From the NCBI GenBank assembly GCA_933207985.1, contig OW240915.1, positions 279,854,373 through 279,918,372 on the forward strand: a stretch of DNA of 64,000 nucleotides, written 5' to 3'. Source of the stretch: Pelobates cultripes. Taxonomy: Eukaryota; Chordata; Amphibia; Anura; Pelobatidae. The notes under the pieces were generated by a model. It saw only the letters and a list, made by a program, of their open reading frames with translations. It had not been told where the DNA came from and made no database searches. Positions 19,974 to 30,533 of this stretch are shown here, in pieces; position 1 is the first letter of the stretch, and every line of letters starts with the position of its first letter. Both the position numbers and the translations under genes were made by a program.

Positions 19974-20860
19974 CTGTACAGTGTATGAGTAAGGGTGCAT
20001 GGTTCGCTTTGGGAGTTAAGCTGCAAATGTAAAGAAATTGAGCCTTTTATGGTATAACACATTGCAAGCTTGTAAGCTTACAAGCTTTTCCTAAGGTGGT
20101 CTTACTATCTAATCAACTTGTGTAACATATCAAATGCATTTTTTTTTTTTATTTGGAGATGTATTTTTTATTTCTTTGAAATTGTCCATTAGCAACATAA
20201 CCTTTACTTTGAAATAATAACAGTAAAAAATGCTGTTTTTAATGCATTGTACAAGACATTTAATATGTCTGGCCATGCAGTCACATGTCATGACTACCTT
20301 TACAATATAAGGATCTCAAGAGAAAATGATATATAATTTTTTAAAGTTGTTTTCACTAAATTATAGCCATCATAACCTTCAAGAGAAATAGCTTCATTTA
20401 CTTCACAGTAACTTCAGAGATGCACTAAAAAACAAATATTTACAGCACTAAAGACTAGATTGTTACACACTCACCAAATAAATCACCTCTGCAAATACTA
20501 TAAAATTATTTTTTTTGTTATTTGCAATATAAGGTAGCTGCTAAATATCATCTGTTCTTATTTGAATTGACGAAAACATAACATGAAATATATATATTAA
20601 AAAATATATATACTGCTAAAAAATAACTATGGATTGATTTTATTTTCTGAACATCTGTTTACTTTATACAATGTGTACTAAATTCAAGGCATTCGTAGAA
20701 TTATAGAAAGGAGAAGTGTCTCGGTGAAGCGCTTATATGAGGAGTAATAGATATAAACAGTCTAAAACAACTTAAAGGGTGATTGCAGAGAAGCCCAATA
20801 TCCAAGGGTATACCTTTAGAATGACAATCACTTTTCTAGAGGCACCAGTATTTCTGCATA
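19974..20860. other. AT-rich non-coding sequence
   Basis: AT-rich with poly-T and ATATAT tracts. The last part (20700-20860) may be the tail of the following minus-strand repeat. No exon seen. Confidence 0.5.
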
Positions 20861-20942
20861 TCCCTTTAAATATAAAACAAAGATACAAATCATAGTGCAA
20901 ACTGTACAGTATAAATAAAATGTGAGAAATAATGCCAAGTGA

Positions 20943-21012
20943 CAACTCACAATTTTCTGAGCTAATAAACTTAGCTCAAGTTCTTGCGCCTTAGGGTCCG
21001 TTAAGGTGACCC
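20943..21012 (-). ncRNA. Structured module 2 of copy 2
   Basis: Hairpin A pairs GGGTC (21012-21008 on the minus strand) with GACCC (20998-20994), with CCTTAA in the loop. Hairpin B pairs TGAGCTAA (20978-20971) with TTAGCTCA (20965-20958), eight pairs. GTGAGTTG begins at 20950. Confidence 0.5.
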
Positions 21013-21130
21013 TCTCCCTCCTTTACATCCAGGCTTTCTTATGGATTTGTCCTAGGTAGTTATTGTAAAGGAAATGTATATAGTGTAATATTGTTAAAAA
21101 TAAAAATAGGTGATATAAAAGTACTAATAT

Positions 21131-21196
21131 GTACTCACAAACCCTGAGCCATCCAATAGGCTCCATTTAGATCGCATATGTGGTTAAGGACCACAT
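21131..21196 (-). ncRNA. Structured module 1 of copy 2
   Basis: Hairpin A pairs ATGTGGT with ACCACAT (21178-21184 and 21190-21196), loop CCTTA. Hairpin B pairs GAGCC with GGCTC (21146-21150 and 21159-21163). GTGAGTAC begins at 21138. The CCTTA loop recurs in module 2 of this copy, as GGATTRTA does in copies 1 and 3. Confidence 0.5.
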
Positions 21197-21350
21197 TCCT
21201 TCTTTGTAAAAGCAGTAGAAAGCAGTGCCGGTAGTGTGTTAAAAGTATATACTTTATTACTCAAAAAAAACTTTTAATAATAATTTAGTACTTTAAAAAT
21301 AACACTACTCGGCTATAGTCCAATAAATAGAGTTCAAGTGCTCACTGTTC

Positions 21351-21390
21351 CTCCAGGACACGTTTCGCTAATAGGCTTCCTCAGCTGGAA
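21351..21390 (-). ncRNA. Hammerhead-ribozyme-like motif
   Basis: Minus strand: stem I TTCCAG pairs with CTGGAG (five Watson-Crick pairs and one G-T). The core CTGAGGA fits CUGANGA, in which the N position is variable. One extra A follows, as in the other copies, then a weak stem II (GC...GC), GAAA, a minimal stem III (C, loop GT, G) and GTC. Cleavage would fall between 21357 and 21356. Stem II is weaker than in copy 1, so this copy may be inactive. Confidence 0.55.
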
Positions 21391-21420
21391 AAAGTTCTGT
21401 GCAGACTCTTAAATAAATAA

Positions 21421-21547
21421 CCAATTCCTACTAAAATTCTGAACTTAGCATCCCAACCACTTGTAGTCTAATAGAGTGAAACTAATCATGGGTTTTTATT
21501 ATAAATATGTTACCTCTTTTTCTGTAGTCCTATGGGAAAGGTTTTAC
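21421..21547. other. Short non-coding spacer
   Basis: AT-rich, no feature. Confidence 0.5.
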
Positions 21548-21795
21548 AATTTTTACCCAAAAATAAGACATCCACTGAAAATAAGCCCATTGTTTATTTT
21601 TGGGGGATGCTTGTAATAGAAGCCCTAGTTCGCTAGTCTATGTTTGGGGATTTCCCCCTAATGGAGCCTTGCTTTCTTGGACATGCTTGCTACCATTTTT
21701 GCCTGAAAATTAAGACATCCCCCAAAAACAAGCCCCAGCGCATTTTTCAGGTCAAAAATTTATATAAGACCTGGTCTTATTTTTGGTGAAAAGCT
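21548..21795. mobile_element. Foldback MITE with AAATAAGAC ends
   Basis: The left part has CCCAAAAATAAGACATCC and AAAATAAGCCC. The right part repeats the theme (AATTAAGACATCCCCC, AAACAAGCCCC) and ends TAAGACCTGGTCTTATTTTTGG, a tight inverted copy. Non-coding. Confidence 0.55.
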
Positions 21796-22109
21796 GTATT
21801 GGCTGTAAGATGTGCATCAACTTGTTTTGCCTTACTTGACATTCATATTTACTATGGCATTCAGAATAACACTTATAGTCTTGAGAAGTTCAAAAGAAGA
21901 TGGTTGTCATCCATCACTAAGCAGTAACTGCCTTTTTTTTTTTTTTTGTCAGCAGTGGTTCTACTGGGTGCGAAACTGTTCTAACCCACATAGAAGAAAC
22001 CCACATAGAAGAAAATGAATTGCAAACAACCTGAAAATCGAACTGGAATCTGATAAACTATTTAAACAAAAAGTGACTTTTACAACAAAGTGTATACGTG
22101 AAAAAAATA

Positions 22110-22440
22110 TCAAATTAAACCAATTGGAATGTAATTCCCTTTTTGGCAGAGATTTAACTCTGAAGAGGTCCTCAAATCTTCAACATATAAATATACACTA
22201 TATAGGGGTAGCTCTGCTAGGGAAGATAAACATAGTGCAGCATAGTGCAATACTGTAATAAAATATGAATGACATAAGGTTTCAGGAATCTTCCCAGATA
22301 TTAAACTCAATTCCAATTTGGACAATATAAGAAAAATAAAGTGCAAAAAGATAAAGTGCAAAATATAATTTTATTCACCTACACAGTACTATGTGTTTCA
22401 TCCCACCAGAAACTCCCTCAGGGAAAATTCAAGTGAAGAG
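22110..22440 (-). repeat. Dispersed repeat, minus copy
   Basis: On the minus strand TTTATTACAGTATTG, ATGTTTATCTTCCCTAGCAG and TACCCCTATATA match the plus-strand sequence at 23412-23480. It has a CCTGAGGGA ... GAAAC core remnant near 22391-22430, similar in spacing to the hammerhead-like cores, but stem I does not pair. Confidence 0.5.
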
Positions 22441-22523
22441 TACATGTAACCCCCCAGTACATGTAACCCCACCCCCCAGTCCCTTATAACCGCTTCTTCA
22501 TTGATCCACCAATGTTTCCATTG

Positions 22524-22526
<3 letters not shown>

Positions 22527-22556
<30 letters not shown>

Positions 22557-23190
22557 GTATTATTTATATAGCGCCATCAAATTCCATAGCTTTGTACAAT
22601 GGATGGACTAACAGACATATAATTGTAACCAGACAACTGGACGTACATGAACAGAGGGGGTGGAGGGCCCTGCTCAATCAGCTTACATGCTAAAGGGAGT
22701 GGGGTATAGTGACACAAAGGGTAAAAGTAGGGGTACAAAGTAGGTTGTTAGAAAAGTATTCACTGAGGGCTTAGTAGGTATTTTTTGTCAGTTGCAGGAG
22801 AGGAGTCATGGGGGGTGGGGAATAAAGACCTGCTAGCAGTTTAGCACTTTCTTGAAGAAGTGAGTTTTCAATGATTTTTTTGAAGAAGTAGAGACTGGGT
22901 GAAAGTCTTACGGAGAAGGGAATGGAGTTCCACCGAAGAGGTGCAGCCTCGGAGAAGTCTTGGAGGCGAGCATCAGAGGTGGGAGTACAGACAGAGGATA
23001 GACGTAGGTCTTTGGCAGAGCGCAGAGGCCTTGACGGGACATATTTGTGTATTAGGGAGGATAGGTAGGTTGGAGCAGCATTATGTAGGGACTTGTAAGC
23101 AAGCACCAGCATTTTAAATTGAGCCCTATATCTAACTGGAAGCCAGTGCAGGGTCTGACTGGCTTCTTCCCCAGCTGGGACCAATTTCTT
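22527..23190 (-). pseudogene. L2-type LINE, 3' part with ORF2 C terminus
   Basis: From left to right: (ATT)n tail, a TATTTATATAGCGCCATC box typical of L2 3' ends, about 200 bp of 3' UTR, then a minus frame (22771-23184). The frame encodes the ORF2 C terminus: TLHWLPVRYRAQFKML, AYKSLHNAAPTYLSSLI and AAPLRWNSIPFSVR. The copy is 5' truncated, as most LINE copies are. The frame start is a TTG and not a real initiation site. The copy at 12305 has the same 3' UTR. Confidence 0.88.
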
Positions 23191-23259
23191 CTCTGTTAAT
23201 TCTAGGTTTTACCTCTTCTGACATCATTGTGCATCCTGCGTGATGACATCATACGTACC

Positions 23260-23490
23260 ATGCAGATGTTCCACAATCTGGGCACCGGGCCTTCTATCCT
23301 TGTAAGTTCTTTCTCAGTTGTGTCATCAAGTTGCGGTTGTGATGATGCGAGCATTCTATATAAGTTGTATTTTTCTAATATTGTCCAAATTGGTACTGAG
23401 TGGAAAATATTTAATTACAGTATTGAGTATGTTATGCTATGTTTGTCTTGTTTATCTTCCCTAGCAGGACTACCCCTATATATTGCAGAA
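23260..23490 (+). repeat. Dispersed repeat, plus copy
   Basis: Homologous to the minus-strand repeat at 22110-22440 through TAATTACAGTATTGAGTATG and TTTATCTTCCCTAGCAG. With the L2 between them the two copies form a spaced inverted pair. Short similar frames on each copy (CLSSLAELPLY, CLSSLAGLPLY) follow from the shared DNA and are not evidence of a gene. Confidence 0.5.
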
Positions 23491-24140
23491 ACTGATAAAT
23501 GCAGCTATAAGAATAAAAAAACCTAATAAAAAAATTAGACTAGCTAAACACTGCTATCAACTTGCAACTTAACCAGTTCAGTGTTGTGACTGAGAATGGC
23601 TCTGCTTTTAGCAGGATCATTGATAGAAAATATATACAAATAACATGTCAAAGCTCGGTAGAACACCACTAGATGCTCAGCCTCCTAGTTCTAAAAGTCA
23701 TAGGGCAAGCTATCCATATTTTGTTTTAGACGTTTACTGAGTAGCTGTTACAAGGCCACAAAGTGCTATACTTAATACATGAATACGAGTTTGTACGCTT
23801 ATATGTGCAATCACTGCTACTTCTTGTACTGGGAAAGAGGTAAAAGTGCCCAAACTCGTGCCAGTTCTCTCAGTTGGATACACACAAGAGAGAGCCTACC
23901 TTGATAATAATTTCTCTTTAGACACTGCCTTGTTAGACTTGCTAGGAAACCATTGTGATTTGCCTTTGAGTCATTACCCTCATATCCCAAGATAAACACA
24001 TGAAGATGGTGCATGTTCAAATCTCCAACGCTTTGGTTGGTCGATGCCAGAGAATCGTATATGTGGCTCTTACACTGCAAGGAGTTGGTACATTGCATAT
24101 GTAATACAAAGAAATATCGCGTTAACATAGAAGGGAATTC
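23491..24140. other. Non-coding sequence, no recognised element
   Basis: No LINE tail, LTR or inverted repeat seen. A 103-codon minus frame at 23817-24128 has no recognisable motif. Confidence 0.5.
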
Positions 24141-24149
24141 TGGGGCTTC

Positions 24150-24566
24150 TCAGGGGCTTACCTTGAGAAATTGGCGCCCGGGGCAGATCCTGTGTGTGCC
24201 CCCCTCCAAATATAAAAAACACCTGCAACATTTTAAAAATGTTTTCTTTTTTTATAATGCATTGCAAAAATTTGTAAATGTTGTAAAACCCCTGTTTGCC
24301 CCTTCTAAAAAATCCCTGCACCCCCACACACACAGTTACAGGCATACAGTCACAGGCATACAGTCACACACACAGTTATGGGCATACAGTCACACACAGT
24401 TACAGACAGACAGTCACACACACAGTTACAGGCAGCATCACATAATCACAGGCAGACAGTCACACACACGTAGTCACATGCAGATAGTTGCACATAAAGT
24501 CAAAGGCAGTCACACACACAGTTACAGGCAGACAGTCAGACACACACACAGTTACAGACATATAGT

Positions 24567-24598
<32 letters not shown>

Positions 24599-25090
24599 GT
24601 TACAGGCAGACAGTCACACACACACATGCAGACAGACACACACACACACAGTTACAGGAAGTCACACACACACCCACAGACAGTTACAGGCAGACAGTCA
24701 CACACACACACTGTCTCTCTCACTTACTTACAGACAGTATGGCTGGAGGAGGAGTGGATTCTCTGAAGTCTCTCCCTGAAATCTGTTAGTTGGGGAAGCA
24801 GGGACTCCTTGCTTCCCCTCCATGTGCAGCAGTAGCAGTAGCAGCAGTGGCTGGGGGCCGGGTTAAGCTCTGCCCCTGCTGCCAGATTAGCCCCGCCCCC
24901 ATGTTTATTACATGCGGCTGGTTTTGAAGTGGCTGCACTGTGAGATGCGTCGGCTGCCCGGCACCCCAGCTGCCATGACAACCTGTGCGACCATACAGCT
25001 CACACTTGCTTGGCCCTGGTCATGATACCCCCCTAACAGGTGGCACCCAGGGCAGACCGCCCCCCACAAGCCCCCTAGTACGCCACTGTT
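24150..25090. mobile_element. hAT-like element with minisatellite core
   Basis: The right end TAGTACGCCACTG matches the hAT end at 8470. The left side is GC-rich (GGCGCCCGGGGCAGATCC), echoing GGCACCCAGGGCAGACC near the right end, so the subterminal parts are inverted-like. The centre is the CA-rich array. The left terminus and target duplication are not identified, so the boundaries are approximate. Confidence 0.5.
24318..24715. repeat. CA-rich minisatellite
   Basis: Degenerate tandem units of about 25-40 bp built on CAGTTACAGGCAGACAGTCA followed by CACACACA. Long open frames on both strands (His/Thr-rich or Cys/Val-rich) are caused by the repeat. Confidence 0.8.
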
Positions 25091-25247
25091 TATAGCTATA
25101 ATTGTTATTAACCAAAAATCACCAAAACTATTTATGAAGGTCAACAAATAATAGTGCTCTTTTCTCCATGTAAAAATATATGCATAAAATCTGTTGTACT
25201 GCTCAGTGAATTGCCTAATACATATACAGTAGAAAATTTTATGTTAT

Positions 25248-25670
25248 TACCAAAAAGAGAATGCACACTAGAACGATAAAGAATGCAAATATTTAATGAA
25301 CCAACAATTGGTTAAATATGCATATAGCAAAAAAAATCAGAGTGACAATATACAGGCATCAAAAATAAAACAGTAACAATTTACTCACTAGCCTAACCTG
25401 GCAGAAACACAGGTCCCTAATACCCCCAACATTTCGGCACCAACTGGCTGCCTTTTTCAAGGGTGTTTAGTTGGTGCCGAAATGTTGGGGGTATTGGGGA
25501 CCTGTGTTTCTGCCAGGTTAGGCTAGTGAGTACTTTGGTAAATTATTACAGTTTTATTTTTTATGCTTGTATATTGTCACTCTGATTTTTTTATTTTTTG
25601 CTTTAACCAATTGTTGGTTCATTAAATATTTGCATTCTTTATGGTTCTAGTGTGCATTCTCTTTTTGGTA
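25248..25670. mobile_element. 420-bp near-perfect palindrome (foldback element)
   Basis: Arms 25248-25445 and 25469-25670 are nearly exact reverse complements, separated by 23 bp. Matching blocks include TACCAAAAAGAGAATGCACAC, AATGAACCAACAATTGG and CCCCAACATTTCGGCACC. Reading outward, each arm has GTGCCGAAATGTTGG, a hairpin (ACCTG...CAGGT) and GTGAGTA (starting at 25526 on plus and 25388 on minus). That order recalls the hammerhead-bearing repeats. No coding sequence. Arm identity is high, so the insertion is young or arm identity has been maintained by gene conversion. Confidence 0.85.
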
Positions 25671-26440
25671 GTATTTATGTTTAGTTGGTACTTGAGGGAG
25701 TACCTGTGAGTAATAACACCTAGTGTAATACTTTTTCTATTGTTATATATTCTCTCCATCCGGTGTTATTGTAATAGTGTTAATGTTATAACAGTTATCT
25801 TTAATAAATAGTTTTGATACCATATGATTAGTTGTTAGGATTAGATAATTTATTGTGTACAGGGACCATTTCCCCATTTGTCTAGGTGACATAAAGTTTT
25901 TTACCGTCTTTACTTTACATATATGACATACATACTGTTTAATTGACAAAATGCAAGCATGGAATTGACTGAAATTGACAATCATTAGGTTTTGTCTTTA
26001 TTTTAAAACTTTGTTGAGTTATATGCATATAAATTGCAGAAGACCTAAAGCTGCGAGTTTGATGTTATACTTCTTAGACCTATATAGGCATGAAGAGCAC
26101 AGATAATTCAAATTGTTTGATTTGTAATTGCAATATTTAAATTCAAATACAGTTCTTTCATTTCATTATGGCCAGTGACATCATCTCAAATTTCAATGTG
26201 GATATTTTCTACACAGTGACACTCATCTTCTGAATATCATATTTTTACCTTTAGGAAGCAAACAGCTTTTGAATAAAAACATTTAATGCATTATTGTTAA
26301 AATGCAATTCTAGAAGGCCATAAGGACAACATATCCCAATAAATATTTAGTGTGCCATATTTTCTAATACACAATAAACTGGTGTAAACAGATTTCCAGA
26401 TTAGGGTCAAATAGTTTTTGGAACATTCACAACATTTACT
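25671..26440. other. AT-rich non-coding sequence
   Basis: No recognised element. An 80-codon minus frame at 25743-25985 has no motif. Confidence 0.5.
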
Positions 26441-27260
26441 TCCATGCTGAAACAACTCATTTATTTATCATTAGTGCCAACAAATTCCTCAGTGCTTTAC
26501 AATACGATAAAGGAGTAAGGATGTTCCAGGTTAAACAAGCTTTGTAAACCAGATCATATAAACATGAGAATGTTTACTAGCTTTTATTACTATTAGCATT
26601 TATTACAATGAAATAGCAGTAAGTAGTAGGCAATTTTTTTTTTTTTGCTAAGTAACTTACCCAAGGACACTTTCTAGTAAATCATTCTGACTGGAATGTG
26701 AACCTGAATTTCCTGAGTGATATTCCTGCTCTAACCATTCTCACGAATAATGTTGTGATACCTGTTACATTTACCATCTATTTTATAGATGGCATATAAA
26801 GTACTAATTTTTTTTTTTGTTTAGTTGTACCTAAATTGTATAGCGCAACTTTAGTTAATTGCTCAGCTACTTAGGCTGTGGGAACAATGTGAAAATTGTG
26901 AACACTTCCTGGGACTTTACATTAGCAGCCAGCTTTATCTACAGGTTGTATGTTTGTAGTGATGGTGGTCAGTTAGTACTTGTCGCAACAAGGAGAAACC
27001 AGATCTGGTAGTTAGTGAACATCATGGCCATTGCAAGCAATACAAAATGTGTAAACCAGATCATATAAACATGCAAATTTTTACTAGCTTTTATTATTAT
27101 TATTAGCATTTATTACAATGAAAGAACAGACGCTGACCTTGAGCCCTTTAAACAATGTTCTTCACTAAATAACCTGTAAGCTTACAATCTAATGTCTACG
27201 GTAATAAACAAACAATAACAATATGATGGGGAGTTGAGCAATTACATTTTAACTGAAGAT
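26440..27260 (-). repeat. Old L2-like 3' debris with a local duplication
   Basis: TAGTGCCAACAAATTCC and CAGTGCTTTACAATACG (26475-26515) look like the 3' end of an old L2/MIR-like element on the minus strand; GTAAGCTTACAATCTAATG at 27177 looks like another. A block of about 75 bp (GTAAACCAGATCATATAAAC ... CATTTATTACAATGAAA) occurs at 26545-26612 and again at 27047-27123. This indicates a local duplication or two copies of the same repeat. Confidence 0.45.
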
Positions 27261-28080
27261 ATTCAAAATAATTTAAATGTTTTGTAAAAGAAAATTCATT
27301 TATTGCATAAATATCTTATTAATTCAAGCAGAAACCTACTTAATAAAGATTTGTGGATTTTTAGCACAAAAAGTATGGAACATGGATATAAAAACTCAAG
27401 AAACAGAGCTTTTACAAATGCATAAAAATTATTAATTAAACCAACAAATATATTTTGTCATAAGGCATTTACTGGAAAAAGAACACAGCAGCAGAGCTTA
27501 TAGTTGTAAATTTTAAATTCTGCTGCTTTTCACAAAATAATGGTACATTACTTGGTTTAGTTACATTTCAACACTGCTGTATTTCATTTTTGCATTTGTT
27601 AGAGTGGTATACAAAAATGAATATTTTATCTGGTAGTGTGGGAGAATCTACATTTTCTTGCTTATTTGTAGCACCAAATTATTCATTATGTATTTTTCAG
27701 GATTGTTGAATCATTTTATAACCTCTGCAATAATGTCTAAAGATAGTTGTATATATTTTACATATCAATTACATTGAAATAAATAGCTAGAAAACAAAGA
27801 TATGCATTTAGAATTGTAATAATTTCATTTGCTGCATGTCTATGGAAATGGAAGAAAACAGACAGGCATTTGGAAATGTAGAACTTGGCAGCAACAGAAA
27901 ATAGTTAATTGGACCACATAGGGATTTATTTACCAGACGTTAAAGTGCACAACATAAATTTATGAACATATCAAGGGATTTATCAAATAAGAATGTGATA
28001 TTTTAAGTAAAAATATATAGTTAGAACAAGTACACATAAGCTATAGCTGAAGTTGGTAAGAGATATATTTACTGATAATA
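27261..28080. other. AT-rich non-coding sequence
   Basis: No recognised element or exon. Confidence 0.5.
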
Positions 28081-28084
28081 AATC

Positions 28085-28402
28085 CACTTCTCAGTGGTCT
28101 TATGTATTCCCAACTTGCACCGTTACAGTCTATAATGAATACGGCAGCAAGGCTCTTCTTTCTGTCCACCCGCACCTCTACTTGCTTACAAATCTCTACG
28201 CAATGCTTCTCCAAGCTACCTATCCTCACTAATACACAAATATGTGTATCACCCAGTCTCCACCCCTTCAAAAAATACTTAAAAGTGTACTTTACCTTTA
28301 AAAAGTGTACTTTTACTTTAGGAAAGCATATCAATGTTAGTCCACCTATTGTACAGCACAGTGGAATTTGTTGATGCTTTATAAATAATAATAATAATAA
28401 TA
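28085..28402 (+). pseudogene. Decayed L2-type LINE 3' end
   Basis: The plus strand encodes LQSIMNTAARLFFLSTR, the start of the conserved L2 C-terminal region, and AQ-free remnants up to a 3' UTR with GTACAGCACAGTGGAATTTG. The tail is CTTTATAAATAATAATAAT. It is frameshifted and short. The tail type matches the L2 family, not CR1. Confidence 0.65.
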
Positions 28403-28608
28403 ATGTCAAAATACATCTTTTACACAAAGAGCCACCAATGCATAAAAGAACCTTACAGTAGTGTTGGGAGAGATTAATATAGTCAAACACTTAAATAAGG
28501 CTTGGACTAGGTACACTATGCCTTTACCATGTGAATAGTCAGAAACCACCAGAGAGCCAGTTAATTTTAATAAAAGTTGGTAATGTTTCAAGCCCCTGAT
28601 CCTCTGAG
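28403..28608. other. Non-coding sequence between L2 and CR1 remnants
   Basis: Some may be the 5' edge of the CR1 fragment; I cannot place the boundary. Confidence 0.4.
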
Positions 28609-30000
28609 ATGACTTGGCTTTCTCAAAACTATAAACTGATAGAGAGGTGTGAAAAAAACATTGCATTTTACGAAGAAGTAAGGAGAAGTATAGATCAGGG
28701 TGTTGCAGTGGATGTGATCTACTTGGATTTTGCCAAGGCATTTAATACGGTTCCTCACAATAGTTTAGTCTTCAAACTAAAAGAAATTGGTCTAGATGAA
28801 TATTCATGTTCTTGGGAAGAACATTGGCTTAAGGATAGAGTACAACGAGTTGTCATTAATGGTAAATTTTCAGGCTGGACAAAAGTGGTAAGTGGTGTCC
28901 CTCAGGGTTCTGTTTTGGGACTGCTTCTATTTAACATATTTATAGATGATCTTGAAATAGGCATTGAAAGTCATGTTTCAGTGTTTGCAGATGACACAAA
29001 ACTTTTAAAGTAATAAAATGTGAGCAGGATATTGCTTTGCTGCAATGGGATTTGGATAGATTGGGGACTGGGCACTAAAATGGCAGATTTAAATTTAATG
29101 TAGAGAAATGCAAAGTTATGCACTTCGGGGTAAAGAATGCACAAGCAACTTACACCGTAAATGGTAGTGAATTAGGGATAACCACACACAAGAAGGATTT
29201 GGGAATTGTTATAAACAAATTAGGCAGCAATATGCAATGTCAATCTGCAGTTGCTAAGGCTAGTAAGGTTTTGTCATGTATAAATAGGGGCATAAATTCT
29301 CTGGATAAAAATATAATTTTGCCTATTTATAAATCGCTGGTAAGACCACAACTTGAATATACTGTGCAATTTTAGGCACCTGCTCTAAAGAAGGTTATCA
29401 TGGCACTAGAAAAAGTGCAGAGACGAGCTACATAATTAATAAAAGGAATGAAGCATTTTAGTTATGAAGAAAGGTTAAAATATTTAAATCTCTTTAGTTT
29501 GGAAAAACGGCACCTCAGAGGGCATATGATAACATTATACAAATATATTTGGGGCCAGTACGAAGCATTATCTGGAAATCTATTCATAAACAGGGCTATA
29601 CATAGGAGACGAGGTCACACATTTAGGCTGGAAGAAAAGAGATTTCATCTAAGGCAAAGAAAAGTTTTTTTTTTTACAGTAAGAGCAATAAGGATATGGA
29701 ATTCTCTGCCTGAAGAGGTGGTTTTATTAGAGTCTCTACAGATGTTTAAACTGCAATTGGATAAATACTTGCAATAACATAGAGGGATATAATTTCTAAT
29801 TAGTGGGGTAATAGCTGCTTGATCGAAGGAGACATCTGACTGCTATTTTAGGGTCAAGAAGGAATTTTTCCTAGTTTGTTGCAAAATTGTAAGTGCTTCA
29901 GGCTAGTTTTTTTGCCTTATTTTTGATCAACAGCAAAAACATATGGGAGGAAAGCTGAATTGATGAATGCAAGTCTCTTTTCAGCTATGTAACTATGTAA
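28609..30000 (+). pseudogene. CR1 LINE, 5'-truncated: reverse transcriptase and 3' end
   Basis: Three plus-strand frames (28609-29013, 29118-29375, 29448-29777) are successive parts of a CR1 ORF2. The first has [26 protein letters not shown] and the catalytic VFADDTKL. The second has MHFGVKN, KKDLGIVINK and YKSLVRPQLEYTVQF. The third has YEERLKYLNLFSLEKR and WNSLPEEVV. The 3' UTR contains GGGTCAAGAAGGAATTTTTC and CAACAGCAAAAAC and ends in the tandem tail AACTATGTAAC. Frameshifts separate the frames. This is a different CR1 subfamily from the copies at 53-58 kb and 62.7 kb, whose tail is ATGTTTCT-like. Confidence 0.9.
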
Positions 30001-30059
30001 CATCTTAAAGCTATTAGTTGATATGTAAAATTCAATAGATGAAAAGAAATGTTTGTTAC

Positions 30060-30160
30060 CCCACCAATTTACTATCTTGAAAGCCTCCACTTCAATGCAT
30101 AAAGCGCAACGGAATAAGTTGGCGCTATATAATTACTACTACTAATAATAACAATGCATT
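30060..30160 (+). mobile_element. L2-type 3' tail
   Basis: AGCGCAACGGAATAAGTTGG then GGCGCTATATAATTAC and a (TAC/TAA)n tail. The rest of the element is missing or decayed. Confidence 0.7.
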
Positions 30161-30533
30161 AAAAAGTTTTTTTATATATGTATTATGGTGGTTTTCACTT
30201 TTAACCCACTCGTTAAATAAAACTTGAATCCAGTGGAGGCTCATGTGGCGGAATCTACCGCCAATTTCGTATGTTTTATCTTTTTCCGTTCGGGTGTTAT
30301 GGTATATGAACTCTCTACGTTCAACTCCTGAATGAGGACCACCCTTGTACCCCATTAGAACGTTCACACCAGCAACTTAAGTGCGAACCCGCAAGGGAAG
30401 TAATTAATGAATGCTTCCCCTGGGTGGCCAAAATTTTGTATAACCAAATGCACATGGTCGACAGAAACACCTGAGTGCCTGGAACACCTTTTGGGAAGGC
30501 ACTTGCATGAATCCTGGTAAAGGTTATACTGCT

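Larger units (their letters stand above)
20860..21420 (-). mobile_element. Hammerhead-bearing structured repeat, copy 2
   Basis: Minus-strand order: TATTTAAG (21415-21408), hammerhead-like core (21390-21351), module 1 with donor-like GTGAGTAC starting at 21138, module 2 with GTGAGTTG starting at 20950, then a tail with TTTGCACTATGATTTGT, which matches the tail near 41300-41330. The module spacing (188 bp) is close to that of the copies at 5 kb (194) and 41 kb (208). There is no open frame. The primary sequence is quite different from copy 1. Confidence 0.6.

Noticed and set aside
22391..22440. CTGAGGGA ... GAAAC as a further hammerhead
   Set aside because: The core has G in place of A9, stem II is weak and flanking sequences do not pair as stem I. 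Kept only as a remnant.
24013..24789. 258-codon His/Thr-rich frame
   Set aside because: It is translated CA-rich minisatellite.
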